From JAITWN01 sp050486285 (lineage in GTDB: Bacteria > Pseudomonadota > Gammaproteobacteria > SZUA-140), in the NCBI GenBank assembly GCA_050486285.1, contig JBJHCZ010000003.1, positions 1-64,000 on the forward strand: a stretch of 64,000 nucleotides of DNA, in the 5' to 3' direction. Of this stretch, positions 28,398 to 39,423 are shown piece after piece; positions within the stretch are counted from its first letter, which is position 1; every line of letters begins with the position of its first letter. The notes below the pieces were generated by a model. The model was not told the DNA's origin, made no database searches, and worked only from the letters and a program-made list of their open reading frames with translations. A program made the position numbers and the translations under genes.

Positions 28398-29011
28398 GCG
28401 CCCATCCTGATCTGCTTGACCGTCGCCGCATCGATCACGACCGGCTGGTGCGTCGTCAGCACCGCCATGCCGCCGCGGTCGAGATGCGCACGGATCGTCG
28501 TCCGCAGCAGTTCGACCGCGGCGGCGTCGAGCGCGTTGAACGGCTCATCGAGTACCCACAGGCGCGCCTCGGTCAACAGCAGCCGGGCGAGGCCGACACG
28601 CCGTTTCTGACCCTGGGACAACACCCGGGTCGGAAGATCCTCGTAACCGGCCATGCCGATGCGCGCGAGCGCGTCCAGCGCCTCGGTCTCGCCGACCGCG
28701 ATGCCGGCGAGGCGGCCGCTGATGCGCAGGTTCTCGAGCGCGGTCAGCTCGTCCTTGATCGCGTTGTGATGACCGCAATAGGCAAGGTCCGCGCGGAAGA
28801 GATCGCCGAGGGCGCCGATCTCCTGCCCGTCCCACAGCACACGCCCCGCGGCCGGCAACACCATGCCGCACAGCATCCTGAGCAATGTGGTCTTGCCGCT
28901 GCCGTTCGGCCCGTTCACGTACAGCAGCTCGGCGGGCGCGAGTTCGAAACTCAGTCCGGCGAACAGGCCGCGGTCCCCCCGGATCGCCGCGAGGGCCTCA
29001 CCCTGCAACAT
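28394..29011 (-). CDS. ccmA: Heme ABC exporter ATPase CcmA
   Basis: 205 residues. Walker A NGPNGSGKTTLLR (about 35-47), signature LSQGQKRRVGLARLLL and Walker B LWVLDEPFNALD are intact. It powers release of heme-loaded CcmE from CcmC. It is the first gene of the nine-gene ccm series, so a promoter should lie in 29012-29139. Confidence 0.95.
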   Translation of the reverse strand: MLQGEALAAIRGDRGLFAGLSFELAPAELLYVNGPNGSGKTTLLRMLCGMVLPAAGRVLWDGQEIGALGDLFRADLAYCGHHNAIKDELTALENLRISGRLAGIAVGETEALDALARIGMAGYEDLPTRVLSQGQKRRVGLARLLLTEARLWVLDEPFNALDAAAVELLRTTIRAHLDRGGMAVLTTHQPVVIDAATVKQIRMGA

Positions 29012-29104
29012 CGCTCAGGCACCGCCCTGCAGACGTTTCCGCGCGTGACCCATATCGTGTGACGTAAGCCGTGGAATGGATGGGAGAAACTGTGGCCGGC
29101 AAGT

Positions 29105-29118
29105 GTCTCACATGAGAC
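29105..29118. promoter_or_regulatory. Palindrome upstream of ccmA
   Basis: GTCTCA-CA-TGAGAC, a 6-bp inverted repeat, lies about 95 bp upstream of the ccmA start. It could be an operator for the ccm series. I see no strong sigma-70 promoter in the same region. Confidence 0.3.
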
Positions 29119-29139
29119 CCCCGGCGACAAGGCAAACAA

Positions 29140-29176
29140 ACGGGGTCAGAGTAGACTACGTCTACTCTGACCCCGT
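29140..29176. repeat. GGGGTCAGAGTA palindromic repeat (copy 1)
   Basis: A 16-bp perfect inverted repeat (ACGGGGTCAGAGTAGA and complement) with a CTACG loop. The same GGGGTCAGAG core recurs at 56726-56808 and 60434-60462. It ends 4 bp before the TonB-receptor stop codon region and could terminate that transcript. Such palindromes resemble REP sequences mobilised by Y1-type (RAYT) transposases; none is encoded here. Confidence 0.8.
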
Positions 29177-29180
29177 CATT

Positions 29181-31430
<2,250 letters not shown>

Positions 31431-31546
31431 CAATCTCTGCTCCCTCTCCCGGTCTGCCCGGTTCGCCAGTGGTGATGTTGCCCGTCGCTGGATCTCGCCG
31501 GGTCGAGGGCCGCAGTATTTCAGGACCACTTACGGATGTCAATACA

Positions 31547-31571
31547 AATACGAGTCATTATCATTCGTATT
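31547..31571. promoter_or_regulatory. Fur-like operator
   Basis: A 25-bp near-palindrome with perfect 7-bp arms AATACGA/TCGTATT around GTCATTATCAT. It includes the ATGATAATGA core typical of Fur boxes. It lies in an A/T-rich patch between the divergent TonB receptor and the MoxR operon. Confidence 0.65.
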
Positions 31572-31664
31572 ATTCAATGCATTTGTCTCCGGCTGTCCCG
31601 GACCCGCCCATTTGGTTAGAATCCCGTTGAAGATGAAGCGATTCCCCGGCCACGCAGGACATCC

Positions 31665-32624
31665 ATGAACGAGCCCTTCGAGCGCCTCCGCGCGCATATC
31701 GGCCGCTGCGTGATCGGCCAACCCCGGCTGGTCGAGCGCCTGCTGACGACGATCCTGACCGGCGGGCACGCGCTGCTCGAGGGTCCGCCGGGCCTCGCCA
31801 AGACCACCGCGGTGCGCGCCCTCGCCGGCGGCATGGCGCTCGGCTTCCAGCGCATCCAGTTCACGCCGGACATGATCCCCGGCGACATCACCGGCACCGA
31901 CATCCTGCTGCCGCGCGACCACCGTTTCGAATTCGTGCCGGGGCCGATCTTTCACGAGATCATCCTCGCCGACGAGATCAATCGCGCCCCGCCGAAGGTA
32001 CAGTCGGCCCTGCTCGAAGCGATGCAGGAACGCCAGGTCACGGTCGGCGGCACGACGCATCGCTTGCCGCCGGTATTCATGGTCATCGCGACCCAGAACC
32101 CGATCGAGCAGGAAGGCACCTATCCGCTGCCGGAGGCGCAGCTCGACCGCTTCCAGATGAAGATATGCATCGACTACCCGGATGCGGACGAGGAGCTCGC
32201 GATCCTGCGACTGGACCGCGCGCGTCATGAAGGCCGAGATCCGCTGGAGGACATCGAGGTCGTCATGGACAGCGATCAGTTGCTGGACGCGCGCCGTCAG
32301 GTGACTGCGGTCTATCTCGACGAGATGCTCGAACGCTACATCGTCGCCCTGGTCGGCGCGACCCGCGCGCCCGCGCGGGTCGATGCCGAACTCGCCGAGT
32401 GGCTGAATCGCGGGGCCTCGCCGCGGGCGTCGCTCGCGCTCGCGCAGACCGCGCGCGCGCGTGCCTGGCTGTCCGGTCGCGACTTCGTCGAGCCCGACGA
32501 CATCATCGCGCTGGCGCCCGATGTCCTCGGCCATCGGATCGGGCTTGCCTTCGGGGCGCATGCCGCGGGCGTCGCGCCCGAGCGCGCAATCGCGCGCATC
32601 ACCGAATGCGTACCGGTCCCCTGA
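31665..32624 (+). CDS. MoxR-family AAA+ ATPase
   Basis: 319 residues. Walker A LEGPPGLAKTTAV (about 38-50), Walker B ILADEINRAPPKVQSALLEAM and sensor-1 MVIATQNPIEQEGTYPLPEAQLDRF are complete. MoxR ATPases act as chaperones that help VWA-domain partners fold or insert cofactors. It is the first of six overlapping genes (MoxR, DUF58, DUF4381, VWA, VWA-TPR, BatD), the classic Bat/aerotolerance-type operon found in many proteobacteria. Confidence 0.95.
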   Translation: MNEPFERLRAHIGRCVIGQPRLVERLLTTILTGGHALLEGPPGLAKTTAVRALAGGMALGFQRIQFTPDMIPGDITGTDILLPRDHRFEFVPGPIFHEIILADEINRAPPKVQSALLEAMQERQVTVGGTTHRLPPVFMVIATQNPIEQEGTYPLPEAQLDRFQMKICIDYPDADEELAILRLDRARHEGRDPLEDIEVVMDSDQLLDARRQVTAVYLDEMLERYIVALVGATRAPARVDAELAEWLNRGASPRASLALAQTARARAWLSGRDFVEPDDIIALAPDVLGHRIGLAFGAHAAGVAPERAIARITECVPVP

Positions 32625-33553
32625 GCCGGCAGGCTGCGCCACCTGCCCCGTTGCTCGGCCCCGCCGAACTCGAACAGTTGCGCGAGATCGCGCTGCGCCG
32701 CCGCTCGCGGCGCTACCGCACCTTCCCTGCCGCCGCCGGCACGGGACCGAGGCCGACGCACTGGCACGGCCAGGGGATGGAACTGCACGACGCGCGGCCC
32801 TACCAGCCGGGCGACGACATCCGCCACCTCGACTGGCGCGCGACCGCGCGCAGCGGCAAGCCGGTCAGCAAGCTCTTCGTCGAGGAACGCGCGCGGGCGC
32901 TGTTCCTGCTGATCGACCGCCGTCCGTCGATGATGTTCGGCACGCGCCGCGAGCTGAAGGCCGCGACTGCCGCCCGCGTCGCGGCGATCCTCGCGTTCTC
33001 GGCGCTCGCCGAGCGTGAACCGGTGTCGGGCGTCGTGCTCGATGAACGGGGTGGACGCTATTTCCCGCCGACACGCACCATCGACGGCGTCCTGTCGCTG
33101 TTGCTCGCCGCCGCCGCAGCGCCGCAGTTGCCGCGACACGGCGCGGCGTCACCCGCGCCGGCGGTGGTCGCCGATGTCCTGCCGGGCCTGCTCGCTACCG
33201 GCACGACCTGCTGCCTGATCAGCGATTTCGAGACGGTACTCGCAGGCGATGCCGACCTCGCTGATCTGCTCCCGCACCAGACCGCCGCGCAGGCCGCGGA
33301 ACGCGTAGCGCTGCGCATCACGGACATTGCCGAGCGGCGGCTCCCGAACGCCGGGGTGCTGCGGCTCGCCGCGCCCGGCGGCGGCGCCAGCGCGCTGATC
33401 GATACCGGAGATCCGGAACTCCGCCGGCGTCTGCGCGCGGCGATCCTCGAACGCGACCGGCGCTTGCGGGACGCCTGCCGACGCCACGGCGTCACGCTGC
33501 TCGAGATCCATAACGACGCCGACCTGCCGGCGCAGCTCGACGCCCTGCTATGA
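32606..33553 (+). CDS. DUF58 domain protein
   Basis: About 315 residues from a proposed ATG at 32606, overlapping the MoxR end by 19 nt. The DUF58 core ELHDARPYQPGDDIRHLDWRATARSGKPVSKLFVEE is unmistakable; it is a degenerate VWA-like fold. DUF58 proteins are regular MoxR partners. No transmembrane helix is evident, so it is likely cytoplasmic or membrane-peripheral. A longer frame upstream runs through the MoxR gene in another phase and is not used. Confidence 0.88.
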   Translation: MRTGPLSRQAAPPAPLLGPAELEQLREIALRRRSRRYRTFPAAAGTGPRPTHWHGQGMELHDARPYQPGDDIRHLDWRATARSGKPVSKLFVEERARALFLLIDRRPSMMFGTRRELKAATAARVAAILAFSALAEREPVSGVVLDERGGRYFPPTRTIDGVLSLLLAAAAAPQLPRHGAASPAPAVVADVLPGLLATGTTCCLISDFETVLAGDADLADLLPHQTAAQAAERVALRITDIAERRLPNAGVLRLAAPGGGASALIDTGDPELRRRLRAAILERDRRLRDACRRHGVTLLEIHNDADLPAQLDALL

Positions 33554-34050
33554 CCGGCATGATCGCCGACAGCGCGGCGCTGGCGACGCTCGCGGATATC
33601 GAACTGCCGATCCCGCCGGAGGCGCCGTCGCTGGTCCTGCTCGTGCTCACCGTCCTCGCGGTCGCAGCCGTCATCGCCATATTGCTGTTGTGGCAACGAC
33701 GCGGCGCCGCGCCCGGACATGCGCCCGAAGCGGAACCGTCCCGCCTGCCGGTCGGGCAACAGGCCTTGCAACGCCTCGCCGCGCTGGAGGCCGCATGGTC
33801 TGCCGGCCGCATCAACGATCGCGAGGCCGGATTCCGTTTGTGCACGCTTCTGCGGCTGGGGCTCGGACTCGCGCAGATCGACGGCGCGCGCCCGCCTGCA
33901 GGCGTCGATGACGGTCGCTGGCGCGCCTTCGTCTCCCGATTGCGCGAGATACGCTATCGCCCGTACCATGCGCCCGTGACTGCAGCGCTGTTCGAACAGG
34001 CGCGTGACTGGCTCGCCCCTCACCCAGCGCCGGGGCATGCCGATGTTTGA
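33550..34050 (+). CDS. DUF4381 domain protein
   Basis: 166 residues. It has a periplasmic N-terminal segment with IELPIPPEAPSLV, one transmembrane helix (about 27-47) and a cytoplasmic helical domain (WRAFVSRLREIRYRPYHAP near 125). It overlaps DUF58 by 4 nt. The helix-plus-small-domain form and position between DUF58 and BatA are typical of DUF4381 members; function unknown. Confidence 0.85.
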   Translation: MTGMIADSAALATLADIELPIPPEAPSLVLLVLTVLAVAAVIAILLLWQRRGAAPGHAPEAEPSRLPVGQQALQRLAALEAAWSAGRINDREAGFRLCTLLRLGLGLAQIDGARPPAGVDDGRWRAFVSRLREIRYRPYHAPVTAALFEQARDWLAPHPAPGHADV

Positions 34051-35038
34051 ACTCGCGACTCCGCTGTGGCTGCTGCTGCTGCCGGCGCCGGCGCTGGCAT
34101 GGTGGCTCGGCGGACGCCGTCGGTCCGGCGGCGACGAGGACGCGGCGCTGCTGCACCCGCAGGCCGCGCTGCTCGCCCGCCTGCAATCGCCGTCGCGCGC
34201 GACGACCGCGATCCCCTGGGCCTGGCTGCTCGCTTGCGCGCTGCTGGTCGCGGCGCTGGCGCGGCCGCAATGGATCGTCACCGATCCTGCGGACGGGATA
34301 CCCGGCCACAATGTGATCTTCGCGATCGACGTCTCGGGCTCGATGCGCATCCTCGACTATGCGATCGACGGCAGGACGGTCAGTCGGCTCGACATGCTCA
34401 AGCACACGCTGAGCGGATTTCTGGAGCAGGCGCCGCGACTGCGCGTCGGTATCGTCGTGTTCGGCGACGATGTCATGACCTGGTCGCCGCTGACGACGGA
34501 CCTCGCGCTCGCTGCGCAACTCGTCGCCGGGATCGACAACAGCCTCGCCGGCGAGCGCACCGCGCTCGGCGACGCGATGGCCCTGTCGATACGCCGGCTC
34601 CAGGCGGTCACCGACGCGGATGCGTCGCGGGTACTCGTGGTACTGACCGACGGCGTGCCGACCGCAGGCACGATCGATCCCCTCACCGCCGTCGAACTCG
34701 CGCGCGCAGCCGGCATCCGCGTCTACACCGTCGGGCTCGGCACGGAGAATCCCGCGCCGTTCCCGCTCGGTCGCGATGGCGAACATACCCTCGCCGACAT
34801 CCCGCTCGACGAGGCCTTCCTCGCGGACATCGCCGCGCGCGGCGACGGCAACTTCTACCGGATCCGCCACAGCACCGACCTGTTGCAGGCCCTCGACGAC
34901 ATCGACCGGCTCGAACAGTCGCGCCTGCCGGCGCGCGCGGAGGCGCGCGAATGGTACTGGCTGCCCGCGCTGGCCGGGCTGGCCTTGCTGGTCCTCGCCG
35001 ATCGCCGGTCATTCGCGCGTGCCGGGGCGCCGGCATGA
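34043..35038 (+). CDS. VWA-domain protein (BatA-like)
   Basis: 331 residues from the ATG at 34043, chosen for its spacing from CCGGGG. Two N-terminal transmembrane helices and a C-terminal one bracket a von Willebrand A domain with an intact metal-binding motif FAIDVSGSMRI, T at GERTALGD and D at VLTDGVPTAG. The domain should be periplasmic. It overlaps the next gene by 4 nt (ATGA). Confidence 0.92.
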   Translation: MFELATPLWLLLLPAPALAWWLGGRRRSGGDEDAALLHPQAALLARLQSPSRATTAIPWAWLLACALLVAALARPQWIVTDPADGIPGHNVIFAIDVSGSMRILDYAIDGRTVSRLDMLKHTLSGFLEQAPRLRVGIVVFGDDVMTWSPLTTDLALAAQLVAGIDNSLAGERTALGDAMALSIRRLQAVTDADASRVLVVLTDGVPTAGTIDPLTAVELARAAGIRVYTVGLGTENPAPFPLGRDGEHTLADIPLDEAFLADIAARGDGNFYRIRHSTDLLQALDDIDRLEQSRLPARAEAREWYWLPALAGLALLVLADRRSFARAGAPA

Positions 35039-36765
35039 GCGCGTGGGTCCCCGCCGTAGGCTTCGATCAGCCGTTATGGCTGCTGCTCGTGCCGCTGGTC
35101 TGGGTGCTGTATCGCTGGCGTCGCCGTCCCGGCGGGACGCCTGACGGCCTGCAGGCCTATGCCGATGCCCGCCTGCTGCCCTGGCTGGTGCTGACGCCGG
35201 GCCGGTCGTCCGCCGCGTGGCTGGGCCTGCTCGCGTGGCTGCTGATCGTCGTCGCCCTCGGCGGTCCGGTCCTGCTCGACCGGCAGACGACCGAGCGGCG
35301 CGCCGCGCTCGACATCGCGGTGATCCTCGACATCTCGCCGTCGATGCGCGCGGGCGACGTCGAACCGGACCGCCTGCAGCGTGCGCGCCTCGAACTGCAT
35401 GACCTGCTGCAGCGCCTGCGCGGCGATCGCGTGGCGCTGATCGCATTCTCGGCCCATGCCTATCCGGTACTGCCGCTGACGGATGACCTCGCCGCGATCC
35501 CGTGGTATCTCGATGCCCTGGAGCCGGGGCTGACCCGGCTCGCCGGCAGCAACGTCGTGCCTGCGCTCGAACTCGCCGCACGGACGCTCGACGCCGCCGC
35601 GGGCGGCGGGCGCGCGATCCTGTTGCTGAGCGACGGAGAATTCCCGGACAGTGCCGAGGCGCTGGCCGCAGCGGACCGGCTCGCGCGGCGCGGCATTCCG
35701 CTCTTCGCGCTCGGCGTCGGGACGGCGAGCGGGGCGCCGGTACCGGCGGCGGGCGGCTTCCACCGCGACGGCGACGGCAACCTCGTCGTATCGCGACTCG
35801 ATCGCGAATTACTGAGCGAGATCGCCGCGCGCACCGGCGGGGGATATGCCGACCTGCGCGCCGACGGCGGTGGCTGGGAATCGTTGTTGCGGGGACTGTC
35901 GGCGCTGGCGCGCGCCGAACGGCCGTCATCGGCGCAGCCGAGCGGCCTGCCGCTGTGGCCGTGGCTGCTCGCCGGCGGACTCCTGCTGCTGATCGCGCTG
36001 CGCCTGCGCGCGCCGCTCCCGGCCTTGCCCGGGCTGGCACTGGCCGGGCTGGCACTGCTGGCGCTCAGCCCGATCGCCGATGCCTCGCCATCGGCCGAGC
36101 GCGCCGCATTCGAGGCGCTGAGCGCGGGGCGGCTGGCCGAGGCCGAGGCCTTGTATCGCGACCTCGACAGCTTCAATGGTCGGCTCGGCGCCGGCGCCGT
36201 CGCCTGGCGGCAGGCGCGCTTCGGCATGGCGCGCGAGCGCTTCGCCGAGGCGGAGCGGCGCGCCGGGAATGATACCGAGCGCGCGATCGCGATCTATAAC
36301 CAGGGCAATGCGCTGGCCCGCCTCGGTCGGCTCGCGGAGGCCATGCGGGCATACGATGACGCGCTGGCGCTGCACCCCAACCATGCGCGCGCCGCGCTCA
36401 ATCGCGACATCGTCGGTCGCGTGCTTGGACGCGCCACGGGCGACGACCCCGACGCGACGCCGCGCATCACGCCTGATGCCGACGATGTCAGCCCGGGTGA
36501 TCAGAGGGACCGCGACGCCAGCGGCGAGGCGCGCGCGGTCGAGGGTGACGGCGGCGACCGCGGCAGCGGACGCGCGCAGGTCATCGCCCGGCCGCTGCCC
36601 GGCGGCCGGCAGCCGATGCAGGCCGGCGGCAGCGCCGGCGAATCGGCGCAGGCAGCGCTCGCGCGCATCGATGCCGTCGAGGATCATGCCGCCGAGGTGC
36701 TGCGCCATCGCTTCATGCTGATGGACGCCGACCGGCCCCGCGTCGAGGAATCCCGGCCATGGTAG
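35035..36765 (+). CDS. VWA-TPR protein (BatB/BatC fusion)
   Basis: 576 residues. N-terminal transmembrane helices flank a VWA domain with metal-site motif VILDISPSMRAGD (about 98) and LLLSDGEFPDS. Two further helices (about 305-350) lead into a TPR region (SAGRLAEAEALYRDL, IAIYNQGNALARLGRLAEAM, about 360-450) and a low-complexity acidic/Gly-rich tail. This joins the roles of BatB and BatC in one chain, a known arrangement in gammaproteobacteria. It overlaps BatA by 4 nt and BatD by 7 nt. Confidence 0.9.
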   Translation: MSAWVPAVGFDQPLWLLLVPLVWVLYRWRRRPGGTPDGLQAYADARLLPWLVLTPGRSSAAWLGLLAWLLIVVALGGPVLLDRQTTERRAALDIAVILDISPSMRAGDVEPDRLQRARLELHDLLQRLRGDRVALIAFSAHAYPVLPLTDDLAAIPWYLDALEPGLTRLAGSNVVPALELAARTLDAAAGGGRAILLLSDGEFPDSAEALAAADRLARRGIPLFALGVGTASGAPVPAAGGFHRDGDGNLVVSRLDRELLSEIAARTGGGYADLRADGGGWESLLRGLSALARAERPSSAQPSGLPLWPWLLAGGLLLLIALRLRAPLPALPGLALAGLALLALSPIADASPSAERAAFEALSAGRLAEAEALYRDLDSFNGRLGAGAVAWRQARFGMARERFAEAERRAGNDTERAIAIYNQGNALARLGRLAEAMRAYDDALALHPNHARAALNRDIVGRVLGRATGDDPDATPRITPDADDVSPGDQRDRDASGEARAVEGDGGDRGSGRAQVIARPLPGGRQPMQAGGSAGESAQAALARIDAVEDHAAEVLRHRFMLMDADRPRVEESRPW

Positions 36766-38351
36766 CAATGCGCTGTCTCGCGTCCGGTCTTTTACTGCTG
36801 CATGCCACGGCGGCCCTTGCGGCCAGCTTCACCGCGAGCGTCGATCGCCGGGAGCTGTTCGTCAACGAGCATATCGTGCTGACCCTGGCGCTGCACGACA
36901 GCGACACCCGTCTGCGCGCCGAGGGCGTGTCGCCGAACGTCGATCTGACCGTGCTGAGCGACCAGTTCGAGATCGGCATCCCGCGCGCCGACTTCCGCTT
37001 CAACATCGACCGCAACCGCGGCCGTTCGACCTCATCGATCGCCGTCGAGCTGTTTCCCCGCCGCAGCGGCCGTTTGACGATCCCGCCGTTTACCGTCGCC
37101 GGCCTGACCACGGATCCGATCATCGTCGAGGTCGTCGACCGACCGGTCGGCGCCGCGGCCGAGGCCTTCGCCGTCAGCGGCGTCGGTACGCGCAGGCTCC
37201 ACATCAACGAGCAGACGATGGTGTTCCTCGATCTCTACCACCGCGTCAGCCTCGACAGCGCGCGCCTCGGCGGCACGGTCGAGACCCGGCCGCAACGCGT
37301 CGAGATGCATCAACTGCCGCCGGAAAACCGCGTGGAGATCGTCGACGGCATCGAATACCAGGTCACCCGCACCGCCTGGGCGATCAGCCCGCTGGTGCCC
37401 GGCGACCTCCGGGTGCTGTTACCGGACATCTGGATCGAGACCCGGCAGGGTCGCCAGTGGCGACTGCCGTTCTCGGAAGAACGCATCGATGTCGTGCCAC
37501 TGCCCGCCTCCGCGCCGCCGGACCTCATCATCGGCCGGCCTGTGGTCGGCTTCGAAGTCCCCGACGAGGTCGCGACCGGGCGCATGACGCCATGGGCGCT
37601 GACGCTGCGCGCGCCGACGGCGCTGAACGCGCTGCCTTCGGTCCTGCCGTTCGGCGACCACGACGACTCGCTGCGGATCTTCATGGAACCGCCGGAACGC
37701 CGGCTGGAGCCGCGCGCCGACGGCGGCATCGACAGCATTGCCGTCTATCGCGGGGCGCTGATGGCGCTGGCGCCGGGGCTGGTCTCGCTGCCGGCGCTGG
37801 ACCTGGCGTGGCTCGACCCCGACAACGGCCGCATCGAAATCCTGTCGGTGCCCGGACGCCCGCTGCGCATCAGCGGGGCGCCGGTGGCAGAAGGCGCGCC
37901 CCCCGCAGTATCGATGGCTGTCCGCGGGACCAGCACGGAGACACGCCTCTGGCAGGCGGTCTCCGCCCTGCTTGCGCTCTCATGGCTTGTCGCCGGTTTC
38001 CTCTGGTGGCGTCGGGTGCGCGGCAGCACGCCGATGCCGAAACCACGGTCTCCGGCGCGCGACCCGCTGCAGGCGTGCCTGCTCGATGCGCTGGACTCAC
38101 AAACGCTGGAACAGGGCCTCAGGCACTACGAGGCCGCGTATGGACCCGACGGAGAACTGCGCGCGGTGATCCGGGCAGTCCAGCGCCGCCGCTATCACCC
38201 GGGCGCCGCCGAAGCCCCTGCGGACCTCGAAAGCCGCGTCGACCGGCTCGTTGCCCGCCTGCGCCGCGCACCGCCCCCCGCGCCCGCCGGGGAACAGGAC
38301 GCATGGTCCCCCCGCGCCTTCACGCGCGGCAAACCCGCCAACGGGGACTGA
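36759..38351 (+). CDS. BatD-like protein
   Basis: 530 residues. A signal peptide (ending ATAALAA) leads to repeated beta-sandwich domains beginning FTASVDRRELFVNEHIVLTL. A transmembrane helix (about 402-420) and a cytoplasmic helical tail follow. The tail is Pro-rich at its end. BatD proteins are the large periplasmic component of the MoxR/Bat system, linked in other bacteria to envelope stress or oxygen tolerance. It is the last gene of the operon; the hairpin pair at 38430-38705 follows. Confidence 0.9.
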   Translation: MVAMRCLASGLLLLHATAALAASFTASVDRRELFVNEHIVLTLALHDSDTRLRAEGVSPNVDLTVLSDQFEIGIPRADFRFNIDRNRGRSTSSIAVELFPRRSGRLTIPPFTVAGLTTDPIIVEVVDRPVGAAAEAFAVSGVGTRRLHINEQTMVFLDLYHRVSLDSARLGGTVETRPQRVEMHQLPPENRVEIVDGIEYQVTRTAWAISPLVPGDLRVLLPDIWIETRQGRQWRLPFSEERIDVVPLPASAPPDLIIGRPVVGFEVPDEVATGRMTPWALTLRAPTALNALPSVLPFGDHDDSLRIFMEPPERRLEPRADGGIDSIAVYRGALMALAPGLVSLPALDLAWLDPDNGRIEILSVPGRPLRISGAPVAEGAPPAVSMAVRGTSTETRLWQAVSALLALSWLVAGFLWWRRVRGSTPMPKPRSPARDPLQACLLDALDSQTLEQGLRHYEAAYGPDGELRAVIRAVQRRRYHPGAAEAPADLESRVDRLVARLRRAPPPAPAGEQDAWSPRAFTRGKPANGD

Positions 38352-38429
38352 CCCCGTCGAGGCCCCCTCGTGAATCTGCTGCCTGTGTTTGTTTTCGAGC
38401 CTCAGTTCCGTGTCACGGTTTCGTACCAC

Positions 38430-38536
38430 AGCCGTTGTCGGCGTCTGCCGTCCATGACACGCGTGAATACGTCCCTGTAGCTCACGGCCGCATCCCTGCG
38501 GCCGAAGGTCATGGACGGCAGACGCCGACAACGGCT
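38430..38536. repeat. Stem-variable hairpin repeat, family 2, copy A
   Basis: A perfect 29-bp inverted repeat (38430-38458 and 38508-38536) encloses a 49-bp loop. The loop and inner arm share GACACGC, AATACGTCCCTGTA, GGCCGCATCCCTGCGGCCG and AAGGTC with copy B on the opposite strand, while the outer stems differ. It lies in the 423-bp gap between BatD and DsbA. No coding potential is evident in that gap. Confidence 0.9.
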
Positions 38537-38593
38537 CGAGAGTGCGTGCAGGTGGTCGGGGCGGTTCGTCGCGGACCGCGGCACGACCCTGCC

Positions 38594-38705
38594 GAGCCGC
38601 AGGTGGTTGTCGCTGTCCAAGACCTTCCGGCCGCAGGACGCGGCCGGGGAGCGTACAGGGATGTATTAACAGCGTGTCATGGACAGCGACAACCACCTGC
38701 GGCTC
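38594..38705. repeat. Stem-variable hairpin repeat, family 2, copy B
   Basis: A perfect 26-bp inverted repeat (38594-38619 and 38680-38705) encloses a 60-bp loop. Read on the minus strand the loop contains GACACGC, AATACATCCCTGTA, GGCCGCGTCCTGCGGCCG and AAGGTC, matching copy A with a few changes. It lies 57 bp from copy A in inverted orientation. Together the two form strong terminators between convergent BatD and DsbA genes. Confidence 0.9.
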
Positions 38706-38774
38706 AACCACAGACGTCGGATCACTGGAAATCCCGCGGAATAAAGTCAGGCGGTCAGGCAGAAGTTCGCTGGG

Positions 38775-39404
38775 TTAGCGCGCCGACAGTTCGCGGTCGA
38801 CGAGCCAGTCGACGATCTCGATCAGCATCTCCGCATTGCGCGCCATCGTCGCATCGACACGATACTTGCCGTTGACGACGAAACTCGGCGCGCCCTGGAT
38901 CTCGTAACGGCGGCTCATCAGCTGGGCATTGCGTACCCGCGTCGCCGCCGCGCTGCCGCGAAACGCAGTGAGGAAGCGCGTGCGATCGATGCCCTGCTCG
39001 GCAAAGAAATCCGCCATCAGCGGCTCACTGTCGAGCTGCCTGCCGTGTCGATGCAAGGCGGTGTAGATCGGGCCATGCACGCGGTCGAGGACGCCGAGGG
39101 ACTCGGCCGCGAAGTAGGCGCGCGCATGGAAGACCATGTGACCGCCGACCACCGCCGGCATGCGCCGGAAGGTCACGCTGTTGCCCCGTGCCACGAGCCA
39201 GCGTTCCAGCGCCGGCTGCACGACAAAGCAGGTCTGGCAGTCATACCACAGGAACTCGATGACCTCGACGGTACCCGGCGCCGCCTCGACCGGTTGCGGC
39301 GGCTCGATCAGCTTGTAATTCATGCCCTCGATGAAGCCGCCGGCGGCGTGGACTTGCAGCGACAGCAAGAGCGCGCCGAGTAGCAGTGCGATTTTCCGTA
39401 TCAT
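38775..39404 (-). CDS. DsbA-like thiol:disulfide oxidoreductase with a CQTC active site
   Basis: 209 residues with a signal peptide (ending LQVHA) and a DsbA-type thioredoxin fold: N-terminal KLIEPPQPV, active site FLWYDCQTCF (Cys56, Cys59), helical insert, and cis-Pro loop QGAPSFVVNGKY. The overall pattern follows DsbA, but the dipeptide between the cysteines is QT where DsbA has PH, which should change the redox potential. It is the last gene of the cytochrome operon, 19 nt after the TPR gene. A role in handling CxxCH cysteines of the multiheme proteins, or as a general oxidant, is inference. Confidence 0.88.
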   Translation of the reverse strand: MIRKIALLLGALLLSLQVHAAGGFIEGMNYKLIEPPQPVEAAPGTVEVIEFLWYDCQTCFVVQPALERWLVARGNSVTFRRMPAVVGGHMVFHARAYFAAESLGVLDRVHGPIYTALHRHGRQLDSEPLMADFFAEQGIDRTRFLTAFRGSAAATRVRNAQLMSRRYEIQGAPSFVVNGKYRVDATMARNAEMLIEIVDWLVDRELSAR

Positions 39405-39423
39405 CGTTATGGCCGTCAGGTCG

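Noticed and set aside
34066..35034. 5' extension of the VWA-TPR frame through BatA
   Set aside because: Same frame as the real gene but opposite in character to BatA coding sequence; the ATG at 35035 overlaps the BatA stop in the usual ATGA manner.
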